Under the pieces are notes generated by a model. It was not told where the DNA came from, made no database searches, and was given only the letters and a program-made list of their open reading frames with translations. From NCBI RefSeq assembly GCF_030272615.1, contig NC_081412.1, forward strand, positions 688,010,583-688,074,582: 64,000 nt of DNA. The letters are read 5' to 3'. Positions 43,326 to 55,617 of this stretch are shown here, piece by piece. Positions within the stretch are counted from its first letter, which is position 1, and each line of letters begins with the position of its first letter. This stretch comes from Cryptomeria japonica. Taxonomy: Eukaryota; Streptophyta; Pinopsida; Cupressales; Cupressaceae. The translations under genes and the position numbers were made by a program.

Positions 43326-45675
43326 TTTCGCCCTGGACCCTCTCCAAGGGTCAGGAGCGATTTTCCAATTTTATATTTGAATATTTCATACCTTGACTCT
43401 AAAATCTCTCGGAGGGTGAATTCATGTCCAGTTAAGGTCTTGCATTTCAAATTTTGGCATTATGCATGAGGAATTTAGGTGGAATTGTAGATTTCGCCCT
43501 GGACCCTCTCCAAGGGCCAGGAGCGATTTTTTGCATTTTAGGTTGTAATCCACTTTAGTTTCAATTGTTGAACTCTCAACGCAATTTTCATGATCCATTT
43601 CCTTGGGCCACCAAGTTACTTCATCAAAAATCTTGAAGGAAATAATGCCTTTAGAAGAATTTCGCCCTGGACCCTCTCCAAGGGTTAGGAGCAATTTTCA
43701 TAATTTGGCTCAAAACTGGCATTTTTCAAAGTTTAAAATCTCTTCAAGGCATCTCAGATAGGTCTTCTCACTGAATCCCAGACTTTGCTCTATCCAACTT
43801 AGGAGAAAAAGTGCACTTTTGGTGTTTTTCGCCCTGGACCCTCAGCAAGGGTCAGGAGCGATTTTTGCAATTTTGAATAAAAATCCTCACTTCCTCATCC
43901 AAGAACTTCTCCACCAAGCAAGATCATGTTTATGCCTCCAAACTAAGAAAGAAAATCTTCTTTCCAAGTTTTTCGCCCTGGACCCTCAGCAAGGGTCAGG
44001 AGCGATTTTTGCAAATTAGGCTCAATCCATCATCATTTTTTGTTGAAACTTTATTCACCACTAGGAAATGTCCTTCCTTTATCCACTCCATCCAAATTTT
44101 CTTTGTTGTTGCAAGGTAAAATGAGAGGTTTTCAAATTTTCGCCCTGGACCCTCAGCAAGGGTCAGGAGCGATTTTGTTCCCTGGCTCAGAATTATCAAT
44201 TTTTCAAGGCAAATCATTATTCATCATGTCCTTGAAGGCCCTTTTTACCTTAGCCTAGCCTTGCCTTAGCACAATCTTGAAGGAAATATGTTGGTTTTAT
44301 GATTTTTTCCCTTGGCCCTCTCCAAGGGTCAGGAGCGACTTTGATAATTGCCTTCAAAACTTTCATTCTCAATGGGCAATTCCAACATCATTTCAAGCTC
44401 GTGTCTAGGTTTAGCTTCGTTCAAACTTGGAGGAAAAGGTCCAATATTAGGTTTTTCGCCCTGGGCCCTCAGCAAGGGTCAGGAGTGATTTTTCCTATCT
44501 AGCCTGATTGCTTCTTTGTTGATCATCCAAATTATCTTCAATGGGTAAAACATGCCTTTTCTCAACCATTCCAACCATAAAAATCATTTTGACTTTGCAA
44601 GAAAAATGTGCTTTTTAGAATTTCACCCTGGGCCTTCAGAGAGGGTCAGGAGCAATTTTTGCAATTGTGACCAAAATGCCTCACTTTTCACCTTGAAATT
44701 TTTTGCTAAGGAGGATTTCACCTTGTATTGTGCTATGAATAGGTTTCTATGTCCAAGAAAAGTCAAAAAATGTGTTTATAAAGAATTTCGCTCTGGACCC
44801 TCAGCAAGGGTCAGGAGTGAAATTACCCTTCCTGGACAAAACTCCTTCATCTCTTCATCTTCAATCAAGTCTAGATGCTTCATCATTCTCATTTCACCAT
44901 TCATCATACCTTTGATATCTCAAATTGACCAAACAAGGCTAGAAATGACTCCAATAAGAATTTTTGCCTTGGATCCTCAGCAAGGGTTAGGAGCGATTTT
45001 TAGGTTTTCAACAAGATCCTTCATCATTTCAAGTTAAAACCTTTTCAGGCGGGTGGAGGGAGTTGTTCACTTTCCCCTCATGTTCAAAACTTGGTCTTTT
45101 TTCACTGAAAAATGAGGAAAATCAAAATTTCGCTCTGGGCCCTCAGAGAGGGTCAGGAGCGAATTTTCCCTTAGTGCCCAAAATTCATCTTTTTTCATGT
45201 CTTCAAACCTTCAATTGCCTCAAGTGACGTCCAATCCTCCTTCCGAGAGACCCTGCACAAAACAAGTTAGCCAAAGTCAGTGATAAATAAGCTTAAACAA
45301 CATTTTCGCCCTGGACCCTCAGCAAGGGTCAGGAGCGAAATCCTCATTTTAGGCTAAACTGCTCAAAATTTAAGTCTCAAACCACTTCACAAGGCAAAGT
45401 CAGGTCATTTTCAAGGCCAAGAACCAGTTAGCAAGTCCTCTCAAAACAAGAAATTTTGCTTAGGATGAAGTTCACCCTGGGCCATCAGAGAGGGTCAGGA
45501 GCGAGTTTGGCATTTCAGGCATCATCTTACTTTCCAAAAATTGATCAAAACTTCTCCAGGCAAGAACACACAATTTCACCCTCAAACATGTCAACACTTA
45601 GTCAAAATTGTGAAGGAAATCCAATTTACAAGGAGTTTTGCCCTGGACCCTCAGCAAGGGTCAGGAGTGAAATTG
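43326..45675. repeat. 15-copy hairpin motif array, ~165-bp period
   Basis: A ~40-bp motif TTCGCCCTGGACCCTCAGCA + AGGGTCAGGAGCGATTTT recurs at about 43326, 43492, 43659, 43827, 43970, 44139, 44304, 44453, 44620, 44785, 44960, 45126, 45302, 45469 and 45635. Spacing is mostly 165-168 bp (range 143-176). The core folds into a hairpin (ACCCT/AGGGT flanked by CCTG/CAGG). The ~125-bp spacers between motifs are far more diverged than the motif. Short plus-strand ORFs reading FALDPQQGSGAIF-like peptides are a by-product. Confidence 0.9.
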
Positions 45676-47086
45676 ACATTATCAGGCCCTTGATCCATTT
45701 TATTCCTCATTTAACCTAGCCCACTGGACTCCCTTTCTTCACTGACCCTACCTAACTGAATTAGACTTGGAAACAAACAGGACTTTATCCTAAAAACCCC
45801 TATTCAATCTAGACCTAACCTAAGACCTATTTGACTTCCCTGACCTAACCAATTTGACTCCCCTGAAAGGTTTACCTCATTCCGACAATCTCAATTCTTC
45901 AGGGAGACACTTAACAATTTTCAAAATTTGACTGGACTTAGCTTGAATGATACCAAAAAAGAACCCTTAAGGATTAGCCCTAGCCCAGATAGACAACCAC
46001 TCACTCAAAATTCCAAAAAGGCAGAGAGAAGAACATACAGAGAGAAAGCAAAACAAAAGAAAAAAGAGGGGGTCCCCATTCTAATGGGGCGATGTGTGAA
46101 ATGGTCACAACATCTGGCGACACCACTGAGAATGTTTGCGAACATTTGGGAATCAATCCATCTCAAAGAAAAACTCAGAAAATCCCCCTCAACAAAACAA
46201 GGAGTTAAACAACACTTACAAGAAGAGACCTTCAGATCAAGACAAAGTATTAGGTCCACAGTTACCCATGTGTATGCAAATGAGTTAATTCCCCTCAACA
46301 AGACAATCATGATCTCCAGGTTCCCCTGTGACAAGCTATGTAGTTTATCTGAACTCCAAAAGCATCTTGGATAGAGCCTCGCTGCCAGTCAGATGTCCAT
46401 AGTCCTGACGAGGTTATTGCCACAAGCTCACGAACATTTCTCCATTGCCAGTCAGGCGTCTATAGCCCTGATGGAGTTATCCGTATATTCCCGTTTAGCC
46501 AATTTTGATATTTCTTTTTCAGCTCATTTTTCTTTTTGATTTTTTCTCTTTCATTTTCTCATTTTTCTTTTTGATATTGCTTTTTCATTCCATCAATTCT
46601 TTGGCTTGTGAGCAGTGAAGCTCACTAGGGTTTGAGGATTGAGGTGGTGCTGAAGCCAGATTTTAGATTTTTCACCGATCACAGCTTTGCCTGAAAATTA
46701 CAATGACTCGGAGATTAAAAGTGTGAAAAGATATAATAACTGGAGGACAATAATATCTGAGTCCAAATAAGCTAATCTTACTTCATTGCAAATACGGCCT
46801 GACTCAAAATTTTATCAGGAGAAAACTTCTTTGTGTTTCCAAAAGACCTCATAATTGTCCAAATGAAACCAATAATCCAGCGAGAGGTCATAGTGCTTCA
46901 TCACAAAATCGCCCAATTTCAAATGGATACCCCTCAGGACAAACCAACCAACCTAAACTAAGACACCAAAACCACCAAAACTAAGACCCAAAAACAAAAT
47001 GAAAGACAAAACAAAACAAAACAAACCAAACAAACAAAATGAAAGCAAACTAGACTAACTATGCACAAAGGAAGGCCTCCTAAATT
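45676..47086. other. Noncoding region of element C between array and pol
   Basis: Contains a short perfect palindrome CCCCATTCTAATGGGG (46076-46092 area), a PBS-like plus-strand string TGGCGACACCACTGAG at 46115, two copies of a GCCAGTCAG..TCCATAG/CTATAG..CTGA repeat (46383-46420 and 46448-46480), and an ACAAAACAAAC-rich stretch near 46990-47040. No gene. Confidence 0.5.
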
Positions 47087-49609
47087 CTAGGACTGGAAGT
47101 AATGTTTGAGATACCTCCCATTGACAGGCAATGGGATGTCTTCTCCAGTTAAAGTCTTCAGTCTGAATGCATTTTCTCCTAAAATCTCAAAGATTTGATA
47201 TGGGCCCTTCCACAGTTTATCAAATTTATCATGCTCCCCCTTTTTCTCGTGTGCTTTATCCCAGTATAAAACAAGATCTGAGATCCGGAACACCTTGACT
47301 CTGGCTTGCTGATCAAACCATCTTTTCAAAACTCCCTGATGTTTTGCAAAATTTTCCAGAGCTTGATCTCTCTTTTCCTCAAGGTTCAATAGCTGCATTA
47401 ATTGGGCTTGGACAACATCGGTGTCTTCCATGTAGTCTTGGATAAATCTCAAGGTCGGGATCCTAAGTTGCATGGGGAATACCGGGTCTTGACCATAGAC
47501 TAGGAAATAAGGCAAAATCCCTAATGCATTCTTGGTCCTGATCCTATCTGCCCGGAGGGCAAATCTCAGTTGGGTATGCCATTCTCTCAGACTTCTCTCT
47601 AGTAGTTTCTTGATAACACTGAGTAGGTTTTTTTTAGTTGACTTAGCTAACCCATTACCCTAAGGATAATAATTCGATGAAAACTTAAGGGTTATACCGT
47701 ACCCAAAAGCCCAATTTGAAAACCTTAATGATGTGAAGGCTGAGCCATTATCACAAACCAATGCATAAGGACACCCGAATCTTGTGATAATGTTTTCCTC
47801 CAAGAACTTAATTACAGCCTCAGTAGTGCATACCTTGAGAGCTTGAGCCTCCGACCATCTGGTATAGTAATCAGTAGCAGTGATGATGTACCTATGTTGT
47901 GCGGAAGATGTAGGGTTAATGACACCAATTAAGTCCATACCCCATTTTGCAAATGGTCTTGCTTCAATTACTGGATTTAGTGGCATGGCAGGATTCTTTT
48001 CTCTGAAGGCGGTGACTTGGCAAGTGTGACAAGTCCTGACATGATTAAATGTATCTTTGAAAAGTGTGGGCCAGTAATATCCTGCCCTCAGGATTTGATG
48101 AGCTGTAGCCAGGTTGGCGCCATGTCCTGTCCCAAACTTAGAGTGAAAATGTTCAATTATTTGTTTGGCCTCTTCTTTGCCAACACATCTTAGATATATT
48201 CCCTTGTGATTCCTGTGATATAGGATGGATCCTTGAAGCATATAATGCTGACACTTTATCCTTAATGCTCTTTTCTGCGTGGGTGTCATGCGAGCAGGGC
48301 ACTTGTTGTTGAGCATGTACATCACAATTTCCTTGTACCATTCATCTGGGGTGACATCCTCCAATTCATATACTTGCTGGATTAACCTAGGGCCATTGAC
48401 TGCTAGTGTTTGAGCTAAAGCTTGCCCTCGAACAAGTTTCATAGGCTGGATTTCAATATCAAATTCTTGAATAATGGCGACCCACTTGCCTCTTCTCTCT
48501 CCTAGTTCATTTTGCATGAAGAGGGTTTTTACTGCTGCATCTGGTACAATTGCATAGATTTTGGCCCTTAAGAGGTAATGCCTGAACTTTTTAATGGCTT
48601 TGACCAATGCGTATGCTTGTTTTTCAATATTGGGATATCTGAGTTCCGCATCTTTCAATAGGGTACTCATGAATGCAATTGGGTTCTCATCCTTTTCTTC
48701 ACTCCTTTGGGTGAGAATAGCCGCACAAGTGTATTCAGAGGCGAAGGAATACAGGTAGAAGGGCTTCATGTAATCAGGACTGATCAGTACTGGTGCTTCT
48801 GCGATTGCCGACATTATCTCCTCGAATGCTCTCTTGGCCTATGTCGACCATTCAATTTTTGTGTCCTTCTTCAACATCTCATTCAAAGGCCTGACTATCT
48901 CGGCAAACCCAGTGATGAATTTTCTGACAAAGTTGATGTTGCCAAAGAATGATTTGAGTTCCTTCTTACTGGCTGGCAAGTTGATGGTTGATATAGCCTT
49001 CACTCTTTCAGGATCAATAGAGATTCCCCTTTCTGAAATGACAGGTCCTAACAACTTTCCTTCCGTTACCCCAAATGTGCATTTCTTCGGATTGAGAGAA
49101 ACACCATATCTTTTGCACCTTTGGAAGACTCTTCTTAAATCATCCACATGATCTTCCCTTTTTCTAGAGAAAACTGTGATATCATCCATGTATATGATAA
49201 TGCATTTCCCAATTAGGTCTCTGAAGGCGATATCCATGGCCCTTTGAAATGTGGCCCCGACATTGATAAGACCAAAAGGCATCCTTTTGTATGCAAATGT
49301 TCCCCACTTGGTAGTGAAAGTGGTCTTCAGTTGATCTTCTAGCTCAACCAATACTTGATTATAACCTGAATATCCATCCAGAAAAGACATCATCTGTGAC
49401 CCGTTGACAATCTGCAAGACTTCATCCAGCGATGGCAATGGATACTTGTCTTTTTCTGAATCTCGGTTGAGGTTTCTAAAATCGACACACAATCTGATCT
49501 CTCCATTCTTTTTCTTGACAGGAACCAGGTTGGTGACCCATGTTGAATGTCTTACTGGAAAGATGATTTTGGCTGAGAGAAACTTCTTAACCTCTTGATA
49601 TATTAGGGG
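47087..49609 (-). pseudogene. pol: pol (RT, RNase H, integrase), element C
   Basis: One frame from the A2 insertion point to the stop at 47087. RT: FPVRHSTWVTNLVPVKKKNG, FLDGYSGYNQVLVELEDQ, MPFGLINVGATFQRAM, catalytic IIYMDDITVFS, LNPKKCTFGVTEGKLLG. RNase H: LYSFASEYTCAAILTQ. Integrase: HHCC region ending CHTCQ, GMDLIGVINPTS, VCDNGSAFTS. The catalytic Glu is replaced by Lys (GNGLAKSTKKNL). Two TAG stops, at 48839 and 47660; the second replaces the Gln of the usual YYPQGNG. The C-terminus (LWKGPYQIFEILGENAFRLK) lacks a chromodomain. The N-terminal RT is separated from the rest by A2. Confidence 0.9.
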
Positions 49610-51307
49610 TGATGCTCTGCAAAAAGGATTAGAAAATCTGTTTGATGGCAACACACACAAGAGCACAAGAAACAAACGTTAGTGTTAGCAACAAAAGATT
49701 ATCCTAAACAGGCATATCAAGAGAGATATTAAGCATGAAATAGAAAGCATATAAACATAGAATGAAATAGCTAATCAAGATGCTCATAGTTGCTCCTCCC
49801 TTGTTCCTCTCCTCTCCAAGTCCCAAATGAGTGTAGCTCTCAGCTTTTAGCACTAGCCATGGATGCCATATGGAGATTCAAGATAGTTGAATATGATAAG
49901 CAAATACTATGCAAGAGTAGATAGTGATGCTATGAAAAAGCTCTATGCTAATGCTAGTATAACAACAATACTCTAAAATGCTTCCTTTTGCTTGAGGAGA
50001 AGGGTTCTATTTATAGAAGAAATGGAGAAATGAAGGGTTAAGATTGAGCAATCTTAACAAGGGTTAGGATTGAAAGTTGGGGATCCATGTGCACAATTGG
50101 CACCAATAAAATGGTGACAAGTGTCAACATAGGATTGGGTTGAGAGAAGAGGTTGGAGGCATTAAAGGCCTGAGAAGACCTCATGGTTATCTAGAGGGTA
50201 AGGGTCAAGTCCAAATTAAGATTACCCACTGGATTAAGAGTTAATCCAAGGATAAACCTTTTTGCAAATGTTTAAGAGATAATCATGGTCAAAGCATTAA
50301 TGGCCTGATGAGACCTTTGGGTTGGGTAGAGGTTGAGTCAAAACAAATGTTTTAACCATGTGGGAGGGTTGAATTAACCATTAATGGTTATTGGAGACTT
50401 TGGAGATTAAGTGGTTGAAGGTTGAAAGCCTTCAATGGTTATCAAAGACTTTGAGCCATTTAGTGGTTGAAGGTTGAAAGCCTTTAATGGTTATCAAAGA
50501 CTTTGAGGGTTTGAGAAGTGACTTCCCTTTTGCTTAGGAATGTGACAAAGTTTAGAGAAGGGGTTAGGTTATTTTAGAAGTGATTAGAAAATTCTAGAAG
50601 GGGTTTAGGCATGCAAGTGGATTTTGTAGGAAAATGCAAGTGCAAGAAATTTTGATATTTTCAATTAAAATAAAATCATTTATTTCAATTAAATGGTGTA
50701 ATTTGCATTTGGATAAATATTCAAATAAATATTAATTTATTTAAATGAGAAAAATGAAGATAAAGCATTAAAATGCTTGAAGACTTTGAGGGAAACCATT
50801 AAAGGCTTGAAGACTTTAAGGAAAACCATTAAAGTCTTAAGAAGACTATAGAAGGAAGCCATCAAGTTTGAATACTTTAAGGGAAACCATTAAAGGTTTC
50901 AAGTGGGTGAGGATAAATAGGATTTTAAATAAATAATTTATTTAAAATAGTTGTGCAACTTGCTTTTGTAGGAAAATACAAGTGGGTAGAGGATAAAGGT
51001 GATTTAAATAAATGTTAATTTATTTAAATGTGAGAGGTGGGATTTTGGGGGATTTAAATAAATATTAATTTATTTAAATGTGAGAGAATATTTAATTAAA
51101 TAAATATGATTTATTTATTTAATTAATGGTCTGAATTTGGTTAAGTGAATTAAATCAAATAAATTGAATAATTTATTTAATTAATAGGAGAAGAGGGTTA
51201 AGATGAATTAATTAAATATTAATTTAATTAATTATTAATTGATGGTTAAATAATCAAATAAATACTAAGTATTCATTTAATTAAGTGGACAGATTTATGT
51301 GACTACA
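49610..51307 (-). repeat. 3' LTR of element A2 (1,698 bp)
   Basis: TGATGCTCTGC...GACTACA on the plus strand. The region 49835-49925 matches the visible part of its 5' LTR (63920-64000) and differs from A1, so the two A2 LTRs form the pair. Confidence 0.92.
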
Positions 51308-51321
51308 TTTGCCCCTCTTTG
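51308..51321 (-). other. Polypurine tract of A2
   Basis: Minus strand TCAAAGAGGGGCAAA directly before the LTR; matches the PPT of B. Confidence 0.8.
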
Positions 51322-51414
51322 AGACGGTGCAGTTTATCGCGTCGTTTCAAAGAAAGAAAAATTGGTGTGAAGAAATGCCCCATAAAATGTAAATTTAATG
51401 GGTGGTATGCCCCC

Positions 51415-51460
51415 TCGAGAGATGGGCCGATTTTTTTTGAAAAATTGGGCGATCTCTCGA
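51415..51460. repeat. Inverted repeat near the PPT of A2
   Basis: Arms TCGAGAGAT (51415-51423) and ATCTCTCGA (51452-51460), followed inward by partly pairing bases. It follows the same ATGCCCCCTCG context as the longer inverted repeat of B at 11782. Confidence 0.8.
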
Positions 51461-53778
51461 AAAAGAATGAAAAGTGGAGGGGAGGTAGAATAGAAGAAAT
51501 TAGAACTAATGATGAAAGAATGGGAGAAAATGGAGTGAATATGAAGAAACAACAAGCCAACGAGTACCCTGAGGTCATGCAAGAGATACATAGTAGATGT
51601 AGTGTGGGGTTTGGATTGATGCTATACAATTGATCAAAATTGGTTGGACAATCTAGTGCAATTGGTTTAATTGCCCCGATCAAGTCAAAGCGTGACAGTT
51701 GATGTCAGTTGGTCGCTTGGACATGATAAAGTCTGAGTAAGTGAATCAAAGTGACCTGATGGTGACTTAGACAATTGATGTAATTGCCTGATGAAGTCAA
51801 GGTATATGAAGTAAAATACTCGTTGAGATGTAGACAATTGATGTAATTGTCTGTTGGATTGTGTTTGATTGGTTGATCAATTGATAGTGTGTGCATGTGA
51901 TGGATGGTTGTGGGGAATCATGGCAGCCTCGTTGAGACTAGGTCATTATGATAAATGCTTGATGTAGTCTAGGATTACCATGATCGATTACCTGTTGAGA
52001 CCCGAAGATACTTGATCAGAGTATCTGTTGATAGTCTAGGTGTGTGGGAGTCGATATAGCTGTGTAGACAGAGTAACTTGCTTGGCTTATTGGATGACTT
52101 AGCATAGGAAACACAATCCCTCCTATTACAGATGGATGGTGATGAACGTGGCTTGATTGAGAAACGATGTAGGGTATGTGATGCTGATTATCGAGATGGG
52201 GAGGGTGAGGGGGGGGGGTTCGATGTTAGATAGAAGAAATGGAGAACCTATGACTCATTCTTATGGAAGAAGAGGAAAATAGAGTATCCATTATTATGAC
52301 TATGTATGCATGATATGTAGCTATTATGAATGTATGGATGGGTGGAATGCAACGGAATGCAATATATACAGATGAGATGGAATGACGATCCATAGTGCTC
52401 TATTTTCATCATTGATCTTTTTAAAATGTTGGAAGAGAATACAAGCATCTTGACATAATGATTCAAGATGACCAGAGTATTTCTTACATGGATTTGATAT
52501 AGGAAGTTAATACAAGCAACTTGATATAATGGATCAAGTTGACCTGAGTATTGCTTGCGGAACAGACAAGGATTATCTCTGTTCATGCATGACTTGGATC
52601 GTCCTCCTTGATCTTAGGCTGATCATATCCTGAGACAAGTGCATACCGTACTAAGAAATAAAAACCTTTATCCAGTTTGGATGAGGTAGGAGGAACCAAA
52701 GAAAAAGCATTGTACCTGCAAACAAACAGTATATACATAAAGAATAAAGAATATAGATCCTTGGTAATGGTTCATGCTCATATGGTCGAGGTATACGCTG
52801 TAGTCAGCAAGCCGTAATGATCTATGAATGCATTTGGCATAAGATCACATAGCTTAGTGAACTTCCCATGTAGACACCATTAGTACATGCCCCAGTACTT
52901 CATCGGAAGTAATGCACAAATGATACAAAACAATGCTGAAAGATCCTAATATAAATTACTAGACCATAAATCAACGAAGTATTTGATAGCTTAACATAAT
53001 TTTCTTGTCAAAGAAAATGTCATCTTGTCTTTGTTTTGATAAGGAAGGATGCATCCTTGTTTAAGACAGTTTGGATTGTTGATGTTGATTGTGTTGGTTG
53101 AGTGATAAGTGGTCATTTGTGTGAGTATTTTGTCAATGTTTGTTGTGTATCTGATCGGATGAATATGTACAAGGTGTTGTCATGTTTTTGGGTAATTTTC
53201 GATGGTTTTTCGATGTTTTTGGATTTTGTGTAATAGTTTTTGAATGTTTGTAGATTTTGTGAGTCATTTTTGAATGTTTTTGGATTTTGTATTGTTTGTG
53301 AATGTTTTTGATATTTTCTGGGACATTTTTGAATGTTTTTGATATTTTTGATGATTGCCTGAATGAAGAGCGTAATGACACATAAGACAATGTAGAATCC
53401 ACTTCCATCAATAGGTTAAGGGAATTGCCCCCAGTTTTTAGACCTGACTATGAAAAGGTGGGATGCTAGATGCGTGGAGTACTTTCTTAATGACAGATGA
53501 ATAACAAGCCATGGCTTTGGATGGATGGATGTATGTATGAAGTAAATGTGATCGCAACAAGTCTAAAAAGATAATGGAGCCATAGCCCTTACGAGTGGCG
53601 CCTGTTTGCCAGGTTTTCACCATCGCACTTACCCAAGGTGCCACCGGAGTGGTTGTTCACCATTTGGATGCATGATTTTTCTTTACTTTTTTTGAATGTT
53701 TTTGTATTTTCTTTAGGACATTTTCTAAATGTTTTTGATATTTTCTGATATGTAGGGGAGCCTGATGCTCTGTATACC
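51461..53778. other. 3' noncoding region of A2
   Basis: No credible gene and no PMD remnant. It has degenerate repeats around GACAATTGATGTAATTGCCTGATGAAGTC (51700-51870), a G-run (52209-52218) and GAATGTTTTTGATATTTT-type repeats (53210-53350 and 53690-53740). The 52430-52580 part resembles 15830-15990 of B. Confidence 0.55.
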
Positions 53779-55139
53779 TTAGGTATAAAATTGTTTGAGG
53801 TGCATGCTATTGATTGGATCTGCGAGCGATTCTCCGTCTGATGTAGCCAACTGATATGCCCCGGACCCGAATACAGCAGTGACAACATATGGGCCCAACC
53901 AGTTTGATTCAAACTTGCCTTGATGTTCTCTGTTTGGTTGGTTGCGAGGATTTTCTTGAAGAACAAGATCACCTACCTCAAATGTACGAGATCTAACTCG
54001 GTGATTGTAGCTTTTACTCATGCGCTGTTGATAGGCTTTGAGGTGATTGTATGCAGCTTGTCGCTTCTCATCTAGTAACTCTAAGTCCTGAAGACGGGAT
54101 ACTCTGTATGCTTCATCATCGATGAGATTGTGCAATGAAACTCGTAAGGATGGTATCTCGACCTCAATAGGTAAGATAGCTTCAGCACCATAGACCAATG
54201 AATAAGGAGTTGCACCTGTAGGGGTCCGAATGCTAGTTCGATATGCCCATAGCGCTGGATTCAATTGAACATGCCAATCACGACCGACATCATTGACTGT
54301 CTTCTTTAGGATCCTCAATATGTTTTTATTGGATGCTTCGGCCTGACCATTGCCTTGTGGGTAATAGGGAGTGGAAAAGTGGTGTTGGATATGAAATTTC
54401 TCACAAAGCTCACGGACATCCTGATTTTTGAAAGGAAGACCGTTATCTGTGACAATGGACATGGGCACACCATACCGGCAGATGATGTAATTGAGGATGA
54501 ATGAGGCGATCTGCTTGCCGGTGACTTGGGTAAGTGGAACAGCTTCGATCCACTTGGTGAAATATTCGGTGGTAGTAATAATGAATTTATGGCCGTTGGA
54601 TGAAGATGGATGAATCTTACCCACAAGGTCAAGGCCCCATTGACAAAAAGGCCATGGTGTTGTGATTGGTTGCAGTTCCTGTGCTAGTGCATGTATCAGG
54701 TCACCGTGAACTTGACATTTCTTGCATTTCCTGACAAAGTAGTATGAATCCTTTTCCATAGATGGCCAATAGTATCCAGCTCGCATGATCTTCTTGGCTA
54801 GTGATGGACCATTTGAGTGAGTCCCGCAAATTCCTTCATGTACCTCTTCCAAAGCCTTTGTTATCTCACCTTGTTCCAGACATCGAAGGAGAGTACCATC
54901 AAGACCGCGTCGGTATAGGGTTTCAGCAATAATGGTATATCGAGCAGTTTGGCGAATGAAGGTTTTACGTTGGTTATTTGATTGGTTGGGAGGAAGGGTG
55001 TGATTGCGGAGATAGGTGTAGAATTCACCGTACCATGGGGATTCAGAACTGACAAGGTGACATATCATCTCAGATTCGGGGATATCATAAGCGGGGATCC
55101 AAAGCTGTTCTACCAAGAACTCGTAGCATGTTGAATTTT
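53779..55139 (-). pseudogene. Integrase, element A2
   Basis: Zinc-binding region EVHEGICGTHSNG ... CKKCQVHG, catalytic core GLDLVGKIHPSS, TDNGLPFKNQDV and GNGQAEASNKNILRIL (D, D, E present). The C-terminal part reads EVGDLVLQENPRN and SNWLGPYVVTAVFGSGAYQL, ends HLKQFYT, and has no chromodomain. No stop falls in this part. Confidence 0.92.
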
Positions 55140-55617
55140 GCAGAAGATCTAGTAGAGATGCGATGGTAGCCATAGCATCAGCAGCTCGATTCTGATCTCT
55201 TGGTATCTGCTCAAAGGTGATAGTAGTAAATGATGTCTTTAGAGTGTCCACCATTTGCTTGTATGGCATGAGTTTATCATCTTTGGTCTGATACTCATCT
55301 GTTGCTTGTCAAATGACTAGTTGGGAATCGCCATATACTTGTAGTTCTTGTAATTTCCATTGTACGGCTAACCTGAGTCCTGTGATCAAGGCCTCATACT
55401 CTGCTATGTTGTTTGTGCATGGAAATGTGAGCTTGTAAGACTTCGGGATGCTATCACCTTGAGGTGTGATAAACAGAATGCCTGCCCCCGAGCCGTGCCT
55501 AGTGTATGAACCATCAAAATATAGTTTCCATGGCTGTGCTTCTGTGATCATGAATATCTCTTCATCTGGAAAATTGGAAATGAGAGGATGATCGCCTATG
55601 AGAGGTGCATCGGCCAA
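55140..55617 (-). pseudogene. Second (archaeal-type) RNase H, element A2
   Basis: YFDGSYTRHGSGAGILF (Asp), CTNNIAEYEALITGL (Glu), VYGDSQLVI (Asp) and PRDQNRAADAMATIA (Asp): all four acidic residues are present. A TGA at 55309 breaks the domain after QLVI. This second RNase H is the main reason for assigning families A and B to Tat/Ogre. Confidence 0.88.

Larger units (their letters stand above)
38240..49609 (-). mobile_element. Element C: 3' part of a non-Tat gypsy retrotransposon
   Basis: Minus-strand element made of an LTR (38240 to about 39298), an accessory ORF, a hairpin array, a noncoding stretch and pol. It is interrupted at 49609/49610 by A2, so the remaining RT, protease, gag and 5' LTR should lie right of the window. 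There is no second RNase H and no chromodomain, which would fit an Athila-like or other non-chromoviral lineage. That all parts from 38.2 to 49.6 kb belong to one element is inferred from shared strand and order. The base pairs GGTAG (38235-38239) are the candidate TSD. Confidence 0.7.

Noticed and set aside
43326-45675. CRISPR-like array
   Set aside because: Plant nuclear retroelement context, ~125-bp degenerate spacers of uneven length, no cas genes.
43819-45719. Series of plus-strand ORFs with FALDPQQGSGAIF-like peptides
   Set aside because: They come from the hairpin motif read in different frames; spacers show no coding conservation.
51319-51633. 104-codon plus-strand ORF near the A2 PPT
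   Set aside because: Overlaps the PPT-adjacent inverted repeat and has no relation to the PMD gene or other protein.
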